In this document: positions 20,950 through 34,700 of the stretch, in pieces
Numbering within the stretch: the stretch's first letter is position 1
Layout of the letters: every line of letters begins with the position of its first letter
NCBI GenBank assembly: GCA_040285825.1
Contig: JAUPSS010000003.1
Span: forward strand, 186,001-250,000
Direction of reading: 5' to 3'
Length of the DNA: 64,000 nt
From: Eukaryota sp. TZLM1-RC
Lineage: Eukaryota; Metamonada: BaSk clade
The notes under the pieces: model-generated
Databases searched by the model: none
What the model saw: only the letters and a program-made list of their open reading frames with translations
Told to the model about the DNA's origin: nothing
Position numbers and translations under genes: made by a program

Positions 20950-21738
20950 ACTGCAACAATGACTAGAAAACTTTTCTTCTTACACTGAAAGAGTTCGCAA
21001 AAACTTTTACCATAAAGCCACATGCTGAAAAGATTAATTGTACCCCAATGGGCATTAACTTCTATGATAAAGGCTTCCACGTTAGAATACCACCTCGAAA
21101 GTAGCATCTGTGAAAAGCAAAAGGTGGCTGAACAAATTTTCGACGAATTGCTTGAATTTGTTTTATCTGTTCCATTGAACGATGAGTTCAGTTCTACAGT
21201 GAGTAGTCATCTAGCTCGATGACATCATTATTGTAGGCAGCACCGCCAACAAGTTCTACGATGGTCTTAAACATGTGCTCAAACATTCACGAACACATAG
21301 AGTTAGTCTTGGTCTGGCCAAGCATCATTTTATAACTTCAAAATGAGAAAGCAGTTTCCAAAACAAGACTAGAACGATTGAATTTTAGGTGAATTTTTCA
21401 AGAGGAAAGACAGTGACAAACGCCCAAAGCCTCATTAGCTCAATCAACTTTATTGAAAAATGGCTTCCTCAAGTAACTGAACATGTTACACCAGTAATCA
21501 AATTGACCCAATAGTAAACCCTGTCGATTGCAGTGGACAGACACTCACGACTTTCACCTAGTAATCATTAAACGCCTAAAAGTTGAGCAGATGTCCCTGA
21601 ACTTTTCTGCTGAATAGAAGCAAATTTTAGTAAGTTGTGATGCTTTTGACGCTGCTATTTCAACATAAATTTTGAAGAAATCGAATACGTTGAGGATCTT
21701 AATACAACAATGTTTGATATGAAATAAAGAACAATCTA
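20950..21738 (+). pseudogene. Old Ty3/gypsy pol relic, 5' part
   Basis: Translation gives LKRLIVPQWALTSMIKASTL, then KVAEQIFDELLEFVLS, then LDDIIIVGSTANKFYDGL and SLISSINFIEKWLPQV. These line up with the reverse-transcriptase region of the younger elements (IDDIIIVGTTFDEFYKRL and SLVGSINYIRDWLPGI). It is broken by several stops and internal loss. The relic stops at the target site of element I and continues on its other side at 29774, so it is older than element I. Confidence 0.68.
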
Positions 21739-21821
21739 TGTTGGCGCCCTTAGGCGTTTATAATATGAATAGAAAATAAATCATCTTTACCTTAACCCCA
21801 CTTTTCCAACCTACGGCATCG
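21739..21821 (+). repeat. 5' LTR of element I (83 bp)
   Basis: It starts TGTTGGCGCCCTTAGGC and ends CCTACGGCATCG. It matches 29691-29773 with a few differences. TCTA precedes it. It is extremely short for an LTR. Confidence 0.85.
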
Positions 21822-21903
21822 ATAATTATTGGCCATTTAGATTATAGGTATACCATTTTGACAACACACAGCCTTTTTACAGAGGATATCTTTAGCAGAT
21901 ATT

Positions 21904-24500
21904 ATGTCAGTTCCTCCCAGCCAGAGCACTGACTTCTTTAAATTTAACATGCAGGAACACGACAGAGAGGCTTTTAGCATACATACATCAACAGCAGAAG
22001 TAGTAAAAACGAATATAGATGAGAACTCGGGCTTGAGGCCACCCTCCGCCCCTCCTCAAAGTAAACCCATGGAATCAGGCACGGAACCACCTCCCCCTCT
22101 TCCAAGTCCGAAATAATGGAACCAGGCTCAGAACCACCTCCCGCCTCTTCAGAGTCCAATAAGCCACAAAAGGTTTCAGGAACGGGACCACCCCCCTCCT
22201 CACCTAAAAACACAGATGTTGGGTCAAGTTCAGAAACTTCGTCTGTCCTGAAAGATTACGAAAAACTTCAATCCGTCTTAGACGAATTGGACGACGAAGA
22301 GAAAGAACTTCGCCAACAAATAATGAAGGATGCAAAGGCTCACCTCGAAACCACGGATTACTGCTTGTTCGAGCAGCTCCCCCCTTTTTGGAAACAAACT
22401 ACAAAATATGGAGAAAACGTGAGATTCCAGACTCTGGGCCATAAAGGAGACCCTATTAGAGTCTACAAGTTCCCTCAAAGCGAGAAAAAAGAGTTAATTA
22501 ATGCATTGGGCACTCTGAATAGGGACACCTACGGATGTGGCGCAGAACGCCGTCCTAGGATAACCGACATGGACAAAGAGATCCATGAAATCCTGGCTGA
22601 ACCAATCAACAATAGACCTGATTGGGAAGCCATTTACTTGGATCAATTCGGGAGAAAGATTAGTTTCTTGGCTATCAAACAAAGGAGCAGAACCGATACC
22701 GACGACATCCTGGAAACAAAATTGCCGGCATGGATAAACTCGTATTTTGATACGATCATCCGTAACTACTCAGAGGTAACGGACGGGGCTCCTACTTGTT
22801 TCAGAGAATATAAGGAACAAGTAGAGGGCATAAATCCAAGCGAATTGGAACCCGTCAGCGACTTTTTGACGCGGACGCTGTTAATAGTATACTTACGGAA
22901 CGCTCAAACGTCTTCACATTTAGGAGCCGTCCCAACAACTTTATTCAACAATTGGGGGAATCTACCACAAGCAAAAAGAAGTTTAGATTCATGGTTACGG
23001 GCGACCAATCAACGGAGCTCCACCAAAGACTTAAGCTTCCAGTAAATGCCCTTATAATATCAGAGAAAGAGCAACCAGTACAAGTCTGTTCCATCGATGT
23101 ACTCCCTGATCACATTCCAACAGTTGATGTGACAGAACGAGTAAACAGACCTACCAGGGTGGTTGAGGAACCATAAACTTCCTCCCAACCTATGCTTAGC
23201 AATGTATCAGAAAACGAAGTCGAGTTGAGCGGGCCTGGTTTAGATGAAACACCTCCCCCTCAACCCCCTCGTAGAAGAATTTTTTCTGAGGAGCCTTTCC
23301 GTTTAGAAAACCTCCAATCTTCAAGGAATATATTGGACATGAGTATAGAGAGTAGTCTTCAGAGACATGTAGACTCTCGACCTAGGTCAGCAGAATACAA
23401 AGCTCCTCACCTATCCGAGAAGGATCCACTCAACAAAATGTCTCTCGTCTGCTTCCTACTAAAGTTTCAAACATGGGATAAATACGGGATAGTCAATAGA
23501 CGCTTCCAAGCCCCTGGTGAATCTGACTGGTCTCGTGCTATTTTGATAGCAACCCAAATATTTGGCGAAAGAAAGGCCCAGATTACCCCTGAGCTCATCG
23601 CATCTCTCCCATCTCACATCAGAGAAGAAATTGATAGGGACATGAAGTAGCCACTTTTAAGAATCGACCCAGCACTGACGAAACGTCTGGGACCCCCTAT
23701 TCATCATTACGACTTATTTAGAAGTATGATGATAAGTACTTGCCCGTCCGGCTTATCAAGCATGATTGACCCCCATCTCATCTCTAGATGGCAAGGCCAA
23801 GGACTTTTGAGACCGGACTTCTCCGATGCAGATCTAATGGTCTTTCTGCTACGCAGGACCCAATTTACCTCTTATCATGAGGCTTGCTCCGCTCTAGCAA
23901 AACCTTACATAAATTGGAGAAACATCCACAACAAAATGAATGCTGACAATGAATTTGGTATGTTCGTCGAAGATTTTGGAGACGTCTTGAGGATGGCCAC
24001 TTACATGGTTGATCCCTCTCTATCTGCATCGATTAGGGGAAGCAGCGGTTCAATAACCCTCTCACCCGCCCTCATTGCAGAATACTTCCTCTTGGGCATC
24101 GATAATTTTGTCATTACCAAGGAACTATCAAGCCATTAGACAAGAGAAGACCTCTGCAATTTTTCAGCAGGTACAACTTTATTAGACCTGATTTTGACCA
24201 CCAGAAGACACTTTTTAGCTTAATGCCAAACAAGGGGAAACAGGCACACCATTGAGCTGCTAAGGAAACAAGCTAAGAGAGAAGCATACATCCCATTAGG
24301 CCTCTCGACCATGAGAACTTACTCTAGGGGAGCAATTCCATCTGGTGCAGGTTCTAAGCGTCGCTCGGGAGGCGGAACCAAAGGAACTCCCCAAACCAAA
24401 TACGTCCCAGAAAGACACGAACAGGAAAAATCTAAGTTTTGTACATTCTGCAACGTCACCGAAGGATCAAGTGTGATTAGGCCGAGGTGCCCGAGGTAGA
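21904..24500 (+). pseudogene. gag of element I
   Basis: The frame is broken into pieces at 21904-22089, 22116-23045, 23192-23650, 23726-24139 and 24311-24499. The N-terminal part has Pro-rich repeats (ESGTEPPPPLP and SGTGPPPSS), followed by a coiled acidic segment (LDELDDEEKELRQQI). The helical capsid-like region (22700-24000) is absent from element II. Near the end, CTFCNVTE is the first half of a zinc knuckle whose second half is disrupted. Element II keeps it as CTFCN...HTVFECKDPRC. Confidence 0.8.
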
Positions 24501-24649
24501 CGTGTAATTAGGTTAAGAGGTAGGGGCCGAGGTGGCCATTTCAGAGGACATAAAGGCAAAGGTCAGTATAGACCTATTTATTACATAAATACACAAGAGG
24601 AAACATCATCAACAACATCCCCCCTGAGAACGAGTCAGCTAGTTCGAGC

Positions 24650-27600
24650 ATGACCTCTCACAGACGGATCGACCGTTTCAGCAACAGGGTCAGAAATACA
24701 GGTAACTTTCCCAATCGGAAACAAATCAACGCAATCAATTACAATCAATCAATTGCCGATTTCGGAAAACCAGTCAACAACTCCACAACAGCTCAACAAT
24801 TCTTACTTAATCCTCTACAATTCCACAAACCCAGCTCTGATATCAACAGTATTTTTGGTATCAATTCTACGGTTAGTGAGAACCACATCAGATCCCAGCG
24901 TTCTCCATTTCTAAAATTGGAGATTTTAATAAATAACTAAATAAATGATTGCAACTATTGATTCGGCAGCGTTTTGTTCGGTTATAACAGAAGATTTGGC
25001 TAACAAATGCAACATGTCAATTAATAGAGATGATACGATTGAGTTTCAACCAGCCAATAACGTATCAAATAAATCACTAGGGAGTGCAAATGGTATTCTG
25101 TCGTTCAACGTAGGAAGCATTGAAACCAGGTACATTATAGACATACTCTTCCCATGATCCCGGGTTCGAACAAATTATAAATAGGGATAGATATGTTAAA
25201 AACACTTGAACTTCAGACAGATGATGGTCTTTTCATTAGATTAGACAAAGTACACCGCATTTTGTTAAATGCAGAATCAGAATTCGACACAAGAATCGCT
25301 CAACATTCGATTAGAACCTTAGATAACTAATTATTGAGTCCTTCCGATTTTGAGGAGCAATTAACTAGATCTGGTTGTGAGATAAAATTAGATGAAGATA
25401 ATAATAAATTAAACTTAACGAGTCTACTAGGAATTTTCAGCGATGTTTTTAGTGAAACTCCAAACAGAAAAGGAATCGATTGTAATCCTCTGACAATTCT
25501 CTTTAGAGATAAAAATGCTATAGTACATAAACCTGCTAGACGGTTAAATCCCAGAAAAATGTAATTAGCAAACAAAATATTTGATGAACTGATTGAAATG
25601 GGCTATGCAGTTGAATCTAATTATAAATTTAGCTCTCCTATCGTTTTAGTTATATATCCTGACGGCAAGAAACCCAGGCTAACTGAAGACTTTAGTGGTA
25701 AAGATGGTGCTAATGCCCACACAATTTCAGTAGAGCCTAATCTACCTAGGATTAGTGTTATTTTAAAATTTTTGTGTAGAGCAAATTTTATTGCCACGCT
25801 TGATTTACCAAAAGCTTTCTGGCAAATGACCGTAGCTGAGAAGGACATTGAGAAAACATCAATCTCAATCCCTGGAAGGTCTATTATGTTTAAAAGAGCT
25901 TGCTTCGGATTAAAGAACATTCCAGCAGTATTCCAAAACGTAATGATGGAAATTTTCCAAATTGATGGCGTTTTTATATATATTGACGATTTCATAATAG
26001 TTGAAACGACATTCGAAGAACTCTATAAGAGATTAGAAAGAGTCCTCCAATGCGCCAGAAATAGACGTGTAAATAAAGGCTTACGTAAATGTAAATTCGT
26101 AACATCTAACCACCCTATTGACATTTTGGGAAGCACCTTTCAGAATAAAACTAGATTTATAAGTAAGAAAAAGATAGAAGCCTTGATGAGAATCCCTAGA
26201 CCAAAATCAGTGAAAGAAGTTCGCTCATTGGTAGGATCCATTATCTATATTAGGTATATAACAATGATTCTATTTTGTTTTAAACTGGAATATTTATTGA
26301 GATAAAAAAACCCATCTAGAATTCAATATCCTCCAAACAAGCGTCACTATTACTAAACCTACTCACAGCATTACGTTCATATTCTACACCAATAGCTAAA
26401 AGTGCCCTCGAAATCTTTGTTGGAATAGACTTGAAAATGCAAAAAACAATTCTATTTAACCAGAAAGTGGAATTCATTGTTTTACCAGACCTATTCAGTA
26501 ACACTTTTGTGAAATTTTCAAAAAAGTGCAACCCTGAAGGTCCAATATTGACAAAAAGAGAAATTGCAAACGGCACAAACTGATATTTCACGTGTTCCAC
26601 TCTACCTAACTGTGCCAAAGGTTCTAGGAATACACTAAACGAGCAGCAGAATTTTTGCAAACATCAACTGAGACAACATCTACAACATTGAGAACACCAT
26701 CGATCCCTGAAGCTACTAAATCTGCCCTTCATTTACCAAAGGAATCATCAGTTTGATCTGAAGACAGCTTACGTACTTATGGCTCAATAAATGCCTCTAT
26801 ATTGAAACTTTTGCACATGGCATATAATTAATCACGAACTGAGCCATGAACAATTGAGCGATAAGTTATAAAATACTTACAGTTTAAAATATGGGAAAGC
26901 GTAACAACACTCTTGCAGCGACAAATTAAATCATTTGGTAAAGAACAAGGCCATAGAAAACATCTCATTCTCATTGCAGTGGTCCATTGGTGATCATTAA
27001 GTAGACGGCCATAAATGTTGGGAATCTGGGAGATTAGGCAACTTGAGCAACTGTCTTCAAGATCAATCAAAAAGTTTGCAAAAACGGGATTTTTTTCTTT
27101 AGCCAAGCTAAGACGTACAATATAATCCAAGTTTTCTAAAACTTTCAAGATTTTTTTTTGCAATTTTGCAAAAGTCAGTGGTAAGGAGAGCAAGCTTCTT
27201 GGAGGAAGTTCCACAATATCAATGATTCTATGGAAACTATGTCTGTTTCCATCGTTTTTTTTTGAGGAGGGGCGGAGGGTGGTTTCGAGCCCGAGTCCTC
27301 GACTTTACTAGTCACTACTACTTCTCCTACTACTACTGTTTGTATGCTAATTGCAACCTGTTATGTTTTTGCATGTTAGTTTTAACGGTGTCAGTGTTTT
27401 GGCTTCCAGGTATTTCCGAAGTAATAGCTCCAATTAATGAATTAATTAAAGGGAAACCCAGAATAATTAAATGGACTAACGAGCATGACGATTACTTAAA
27501 ACAAATAAAAGATTTAATAGTTAATCACATGCTTTTAGAACTACCAACCCCCGGGAAGTGAGTACTCATTAGTACTGATGCCTCAATTGTTGCAGTAGGA

Positions 27601-28173
27601 GGAGTTATTTGGCAAGAAATTGAGCCCTACTCACCTGCAGGAACCCCGTTGAGTAAAGGAAAACTAAAACCTCTGTCATTTTACAGTAGATTGCCTACAG
27701 AAACACAGAAAAAATGGTCCACTTTACAAAAAGAATTATATGCAATACTTTAAATTCTAACTGAAAGTTGCTGAGAGAGCTGTCTTTTGACTAGAGATCT
27801 AACAATTTTCACCAATCATAAGAACATTGCATTCCTGGCAACTGCGCCAGAGAAAAATAGAATTGTAAAGAGATGGTTGCCGATACTGTCTGAATTCGAT
27901 TTTGACATAGTCCATGAACCTGGTGAAGATGACCACTGGACAGATATGTTATCGAGAAACATCGACCTAACTCAAGAGGAAGAACCTTCATCAATTTGCA
28001 GTATTAATAAACCAAACACGATGTACTCAAATTATGAAATACCTCCTCTAATTGACGACTCAGATTCGGAATCTGAAGATCTCCCATCAATCTCGTCACT
28101 TAGCAGACACCAAGATTTACCCATGTTTTCTTCTTGGTTCTCTAAGATTAGATCGGAACAACAGAGCGCATAA
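24650..28173 (+). pseudogene. Protease-RT-RNase H of element I
   Basis: The aspartic protease motif is IATIDSAAFCSVITEDL (24947 on). RT is at 25598-26240, with GKKPRLTEDFSGKD, LDLPKAFWQM and YIDDFIIVE. The RT resumes after the nested insertion at 27403 (PGISEVIAPINELIKG). RNase H begins STDASIVAVGGVIWQ and contains stops at 27559, about 27751 and 27775. The equivalent positions in element II are also stops. Further stops and frameshifts lie within the protease and linker. Confidence 0.85.
26252..27402 (-). mobile_element. Nested LINE-type insertion with an inverted gag scrap
   Basis: The uninterrupted element II shows that this stretch is foreign to element I. The minus-strand frames at 26316-26660 and 26828-27214 encode a non-LTR relic. 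It has the zinc knuckle CRCKSVVTLSHILNC and the 3' module FWLNRIVFCIFKSI, and it ends SDACLEDIEF. At 27262-27370 a fragment reading, in reverse, GAGGACTCGGGCTCGAAACC matches the start of gag. So the insertion also carries or captured an inverted Ty3/gypsy piece. Confidence 0.7.
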
Positions 28174-28277
28174 ACAATAACGCAATCGAAAACGCAATTT
28201 TTGATGAAAATACTCAAATTTGGAAAAATAATAAAAATTAAATTCTGATCCCAAAAAGTCTCAGAAAACAGGCTTTA

Positions 28278-29613
28278 TTGTTAATACATGGATTGGTTCA
28301 ATCTGGCCACCCCAGCAAAAACGACAGTCTACATAAATTGTCTAAAAGCGATTTTTTCTGGCCTGATATGAGAAAAGACCTCAAAAACCATGTCAAAAGA
28401 TGCCCAACTTGTCAAAAAACGGCACCAGTCAAACGAACAAAAACACCTTCCACAGGTTCCCTTTGGGCAGATTGTCCTTTTCTAGATTAAATGTCGATAC
28501 AATTGGACCTCTGAATACTGATAGCGATGGTAATAAATACTTGTTAGTATTTGTAGATTCATTTACTGGTTATTCAATTTTAGTCCCTTTAAAGGAACTC
28601 AATGCCTTAGAGACCACAGACGCATTAATTTGGAACGTTTGCGCAATTTTTGGCATACCTATGTTAATTCATAGTGATAATGGTCCTGAGTTCGCCAATG
28701 AGTCTTTCAAAATAGTGTGTAACAGATTAGCTATTGAGACGAGTAACTCAATACCCCACTACTCTGAAAGTAAGGGACTCGTAGAACGTAAACATAGAGA
28801 TGTTTTACAATGCTTGAGGAAATCATTAATAGAGTTTAATGATTATGGAAATTGGTCTATTTATGTACCCATATCCCAACTATTTATAAATTCTGCTAAA
28901 AGCAGAAAAACAGGTTTTACCTCATACGAACTCATGTTTGGATCTTCGATTAGTCCAAGATCGGACCCTGCAAATATATTAGGAAACTTATCAAAATTCG
29001 ATCCCAATATTCCTTTATTAAATGATATTAGATTGAAAAATATTCGTCTGCAAGAAAAAAGGGAAAAAGCAGAGCGTTACCAAACATTTAATACTCCGAC
29101 TTCAGTAGATAATACTAATTCGCGTTTTATAGTATTTAATATTGGTGATTATGTCCTTCGTAAAACCAAACAGAATAATATATTGCATGGGTCTTGGAAC
29201 GGACCATTTTTAGTAATAGATCATCCTTCCAACTCTACTTTATTATTAAAGAATCTTACCACTGGCTCCGAATTAATGGCCACTAAGAAAGATTGTACAC
29301 CCATAACGCCGAGAATTTTCAGGATATTGAATTCCTTAAGGCAGTCGCAACAGGCGATGCTGAAAAACACGTTATAGAGAAAATCCTCTCAGAATATAGT
29401 TCTGACTCAGGTAGTTTCTGTACTGTTCAATGGTTTGGCGGCAAGACAACTGAAGAGCCTCTCCATTCAGTAAAACATTCAGAAGCTTATAAGTTATTTA
29501 GTAAAGACAAGAGAAGTAGAAAAGTTGGTAAACGTACTTCCAATAGAAGAGGTCCTTCCAACGAGTCTAGCGCCCCTAAACGGCCTAGGCGTAGTAGTCG
29601 AAACAAGAACTAG
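28278..29613 (+). pseudogene. Integrase of element I
   Basis: The H2C2 zinc domain reads HGLVQSGHPSKNDSL ... CPTCQK. A one-base shift near 28485 separates it from the catalytic core in frame 28400-29377. The core has LNVDTIGPLNTDSDGNKYLL and HSDNGPEFAN, and then the last Glu in SKGLVERKHRDVLQ. A GPY/F-like module follows (HGSWNGPFLVIDHPS), then a basic Ser-rich tail (PKRPRRSSRNKN) in a shifted frame. The integrase would insert cDNA. It is broken by two frameshifts. Confidence 0.85.
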
Positions 29614-29690
29614 TTTTAGTTTATTAGTTATTTTGTATTAGTTGAATATTCGTTATAAAGCCGATTGATTTTGAAAAAGGGGAGAAGCAG

Positions 29691-29773
29691 TGTTGGCGCC
29701 CTTAGGCTTTTATAATATGAATAGAAAATAGATCATCTTTACCTTAATCCCACTTTTCCAACCTACGGCATCA
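29691..29773 (+). repeat. 3' LTR of element I (83 bp)
   Basis: It is preceded by a purine tract (GAAAAAGGGGAGAAGCAG), the likely polypurine primer of plus-strand synthesis, and followed by TCTA. Confidence 0.85.
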
Positions 29774-30130
29774 TCTACTGCTTCAGCAGATTGTTAACCA
29801 GCTCGTAGCAATACTGGAACATGGTTCACAAAGATCTTTTCACTATGTTTCTGATGTGGACCGAAGGTTGCTTCGAAAACTACCTTAAAGGAAGCAACTG
29901 ATTATATTCACAGACCATCATTTTGACCTACGGATTGTTTTGACTTTTTGTTTGATGTTGTCCATACAAAAGAGGAAGAGAATGATTGAGCAGAAATGCT
30001 TTCTAGAATAGTACTTTTCTAAGACACTCTCACGGTAAATCATCTGAGTCATTCACTTGAGCAAAAGTTTCAGTCTATTAACATACAGAGAAAACAGACG
30101 AAGTTATTTGCCTATTAGCTAAGGTAGTCG
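29774..30130 (+). pseudogene. Old Ty3/gypsy pol relic, 3' part
   Basis: This directly continues the relic split by element I. VHTKEEEND, a stop and AEMLSRI match VHEPGEDNHWADMLSRNI of the RNase H end in element II; the conserved Trp codon has become TGA. Nothing of its integrase is visible. Confidence 0.6.
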
Positions 30131-30219
30131 GAATTTGTGTTGAATTTACTGCTGTACATGTGCCATTTATTTGTTTTATTTGGGTAAGGCTACCTGGCAT
30201 CCGTTGCGGATTTCAGTGT

Positions 30220-31600
30220 AGTTGTAAAAGAATGGTTGGGAAAAATTCTTCAATCGTGTTTACGAACAAAATAAGATTGTGTTTTCCAATTGTAAGGGAA
30301 TGAAGAAAAAGTTTCTGATTCACTTTCTTCTTTTTTAAAGTTTTTTCTATTCGTTGGATAATAAAAATTAAATTTCTTAATTTATTGAACTTGTACACTT
30401 AACAAAATTAACTCATAACTGATGGGACTGAATTCATTGAACCAAGATTTTCTCTACAAAATCTTGATCTGCTTGCTGTTTAGCTAAAACTTCCCTAATT
30501 CGATTGAAAAACCGAGGCAATCTATTAATAATGGCATATTGAATTCGAAAGCGCCATCAAATGGCATCAATTCTTTTCATTGTTTTTTCTTGAACCATTT
30601 TTTTGGAAATCAATGAAAAAAGTTCCTGCTTCCACTGATAGTCACAAAAAGTGAAGAATCTGATGACTGATTTTCACAAACACCTTTTTCCAATAACAAT
30701 GAGTGGAGAATTTGATTCAAAACAGCCGAGCTGCATATATTTTTATAAAGATAATTTTCATACATTCCAGTTAACCGTTTCTGTATTGTTCGAGTAGTGC
30801 ATTATAAATTTAAATATTTTTTTCTGGAATATTGTCATTGAATGATTGGGGAAAGCATCGATACCATTTTTCTACATCGATTTTTGAAATTTCTTCATCT
30901 ACTGCACAAGAAATTTCAACAGACTGTTTTGGCAAAATAGAATTGTGTTTTCTATTTTTAAGGGGATGTTGAAGATGGTTTCTGATGCTTTGCTTTCTCT
31001 TGGATCTCACTATGAGAGAGTTGCATCTAGTGTTTTTGTTCTGGGAGAGATGGATTTTTTAGATGTTGATTTATAGGTTTTGAATAAAATTAAAATTTTG
31101 GTAAAAAAAACTTCACAAATAGTTGAACTTTGCGTTGTCATTAATAAATCATTCCAATCTGCAAATTTTTCAGAAAACTCGGTCATTGACTTTCTGCATC
31201 CACCGATAAAACCACAAGAAGTAAGAATTCATGCCGTTGTCCAAGCTAAACCGCCATAATTTGGACTAAGAAAAGCATGATTACAAATTTGGGACACTTT
31301 ACATCCTAGTAATTGTGACAAAACTTTTGTACATAATTCGTTGAACTTCTGGGCCAAAGGCCCAGTGATAAGAGGATTCCTAGATCGAAATATATGATTA
31401 TAATTGGAATTGAAACAAAGTCTTATAATGGTAAATTTGATATGTTTCTGAACATCCAATATCATCATTTGGTCAATTTTTTCAGAAAATAAATTCAACT
31501 TATCAAACAATTCTTTGGCAACTTCATCATTATTTACTAAAAACGAACCCAAATGACAAAAAACATCAGTTGACTATAACTTGGCTTGAATTTCAATACC
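30220..31600 (-). pseudogene. Non-LTR retrotransposon relics (copy 4 and fragments)
   Basis: The minus strand from 31600 to 30380 carries a heavily decayed copy of the LINE family. Pieces include FNELCTKVLSQLLGC and HAFLSPNYGGLAW (as in copy 1), a segment equivalent to DVEKWYRCFPQSF, and the 3' end near 30380-30560. Embedded plus-strand scraps at about 30225-30310 and 30930-31000 show the 3' module resembling NRIVFSIFKGM ... SDSLSS of a related family. No intact frame remains. Confidence 0.55.
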
Positions 31601-31729
31601 ATCAACTATTGTTGAAACTGGAGAATTTGAAAGTAAAGCACATTTATGTTGAAAATCATTTAAAAATTCTCAATTTTCCTGTTAATTTCAACGAGTTATT
31701 AATATTTGACATTTTTGTGCTATCAGCCG

Positions 31730-34700
31730 ATGTCTGCGTCAGATCAGGCCACTGTACAAGAACTGTACAATGCTCTACTTGTTGATAACGCTCCATCGCG
31801 TACCCTTCGTCAATTTGTGTCATTTTCGATCTCTCTGTTCAAGGAACAACGTTCTATTGAAACTGCATCCACGATATTGCTGTACACTCACAACTTTCAC
31901 GAAGCTCTTCTAGAAAAGGATACAATCTCTTGCCAAGAACTGACGATCATTGCAATTGAAGAGTTTTTTTGCTTTTATCTCAACTTCTGGCTGCACCATG
32001 CCCATACAATCGAGAACGAGCACTCTGCACGAGATATAGCAATGTTATTCTTTGACCACCCCTTGATGAAGACACTTCACTATCGATCATCTTTTAAACA
32101 CAGACTTGCTAACAAGATTTTCACGGAGAACACTATTAAGTCAATCGCTGCTGTTTTTACAATCCACACGCCAGTTTTCAATCTTCATGCACTTCTGCAT
32201 TTCCTCATCACTGCCGCTCCCTTTGTTCATTCCAACACGACCTCACTTCTTGCTGACAGCGTCATTGACGGCACTTGTACTTACTTTAGCCTAATCTCCG
32301 ATAAGTTACTCTCCGTAGTACCACCTTCTGAGGTGAAAAGCCTGGTTACTCGTATCCGTAACCTACTACAGTCTCTTTTCCCCAAACCCTACAATGATCT
32401 GCTCATTCAACCTGTCCAAGCTTGTTTAATCAAGTCTCTTCTTGGATCTAACCTTCTTGAAGCCAAATTGCTTGGGTTAAAGGAGCTTGGTTGTTTAATT
32501 AAGAGTTTTAAGCAGAATGAGGCTCATTATGTGTCTCTTAAACCAAAAGGACGTGTTTTTGATAGAACCTCTCTTTGTAGTTTCTGTGTTGAACTTGGAA
32601 TTGTTGAAAACATTTTTGGAAATACTGAAGTACATCCTGAATTATTGAAACGATCTGCTGCAGTTGCCGTGTTTTTGGCAGAAAATCGCCAGTTATCCAA
32701 ACAAAATCTAGAATTAATATCTATCCTTTTACGAAGAGCCCACAAGAGTATTCAATCTGACGTTAAGAATGTCCTTCTTGGCATTTGGGTCCATCTTGGT
32801 GATGAAGAAAGGCTCTTTGCTTGGAATGCGTTGAATTTTTCAGTCCAGAATATCAGTGATAATTTGGACTTCCTTCAAGAATTAATCAAGAATTCGACCA
32901 ATTCAATCACTATTGAAAACCAGTTTAGTCTATTACCTCTTTATGAGCTTGTCTGCCATCCTTCTGGTACTTGCTTCTCAATAGCTGATGCTATGGCCGA
33001 ATGTTTACTCTACCTTGGTCCATCTCACCAAGTCTTCCAATTCTACATGACAAAGTTTATGGAGAATCTGAAATCTCATCAATGTAGTGTTGGGGTTTTG
33101 ATGGTTTTTACTCGCCTTTTGCACTTAGTCTCTACTGGTAAAACGTCCTTTATTTTTGTGAAGGACATCTCACCAGAACTTTGTACTTTAGTTTTAGACG
33201 ATTTAGAAACATACATGGGCAAAGTATCTAAATCAGAAGTTGCTACCTCATCAGCTGTTATTATTGAACCTTTTTCTCACAAAGTCAACGTGGAGTCACG
33301 TTTAAACTTCCTTATAACCATTCGCCACCTAGTATCTATTCCCTTCACTGTTACTGAATTAGACAAGCTCTGGAATCTCTTGGTTGTTGAGTCGAAAAGG
33401 GTTTTCGACGTAGAATGTTTGTCAAGTTTTCTTGTAAATATCCACAGAAATGATTTATTATCCAGTGGTTTAGTTGAATTAATTTTCCAAGAACGTATTC
33501 CCCAATTGGACTTTACAATCTTTACAGTTGATATTTGGAATATGCTTTCTTACTTTTTCAACAAAATCAACCTTAATGAAGGTCGTTTGAAACCTGTGGA
33601 TGATTTATTATTTGTTTCTTATGATCAATTAATTGGCTTGGAATTAATTTGGAAAGTATTTCTTTGGTCTACCAATCGCTTGGTGGATTTAGCTTCTGAA
33701 TTATTAATTGAATTATTGAAACCGCACCCTAATTACTCGCAGTTTGCACCTGAATTGTTCCAAAAGTTTATTCAAGAATGTTTTTCCTTACTATCAGACA
33801 ACTTGAATGGGTTTAAGACAGGTAACTCAAGGTCAGAACTAGCCATTACAAGGATTCTGAATCTGTTGCTCGCTTGTCTGGAAGAGTTTGCAGATTTCAA
33901 CCCTATAATACCTCATTCGAAAGAACAAAATAAGTACAAAAATTTTGATTTTACTGTGATTTATCATAATCTGCAACAATCCCAATCATCCAGTAATCAA
34001 CTGCCAAATAAATGTTCCATCTCATTACAGTTACCTGGTAGATCTACTGTAGGCAATCTTAAATCTTGCATATTCAATCGATTAAATATTCTTGGCGAAA
34101 TTCCTCTGAGATTTGTTTATCCTTCTGAACGTTTCATTTGTGATCAAAAACCACTAGGAACATTCAATTTTCCTTCAAAAGCTTCTATCAATGTATTTGG
34201 GCCCTCCTCGGTCAAAATGAAAGTTTTTGAACAAGCATTGACTAAACAAGACTCGCTTACGTGGCACCCATCAATTTTGATCTCTAAGAATGATCCTTTC
34301 TTTACTCTGTTATGGCGTTTGTTATCTCAAGATTCCCACATTTCTACGCTATCCAAGGCAGTTTTGGAGATGCTTCCCAGTAATTCTGAGTTTATTAATC
34401 AATTAATCTTTTTAAAAACACCACTAAATCAAATTATTTCTGTAGAACCTCTAAAACTTCAGTATTTCTCTGATATAATGTTATCTTTAGCCTGTTGCTC
34501 AATCAAGGAGCTTGAATCGGGAACTGATGCAACCAAAGAGTCTTGTATGATTGATGATGAAAAGGAAGTTTATTGGAAAGAACGGTTTATTAGAAATAAT
34601 GAATTTCACTGGCTGTTGAACTTAATTGTGCAGAATTTTGATTTTGTATCACTTGAAAGCATGCATTCTGAACAATGGAGTACTTTGCAGAAGTTGGTAG

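Larger units (their letters stand above)
21739..29773 (+). mobile_element. Ty3/gypsy element I (decayed, with nested insertion)
   Basis: The element is bounded by 83-bp LTRs and a 4-bp target duplication TCTA (21735-21738 and 29774-29777). Its gene order is gag, protease, RT, RNase H, integrase. Compared with element II it keeps an extra stretch of about 1.3 kb in gag but has many stops and small indels. A 1.15-kb insertion (26252-27402) interrupts the RT/RNase H boundary. The nearly identical LTRs contrast with the strongly decayed interior. Confidence 0.9.

Noticed and set aside
25150-25175. GGTTCGAA string resembling a tRNA B box
   Set aside because: It lies inside the retroelement protease/RT linker, where the same string occurs in both elements, and no A box or cloverleaf surrounds it.
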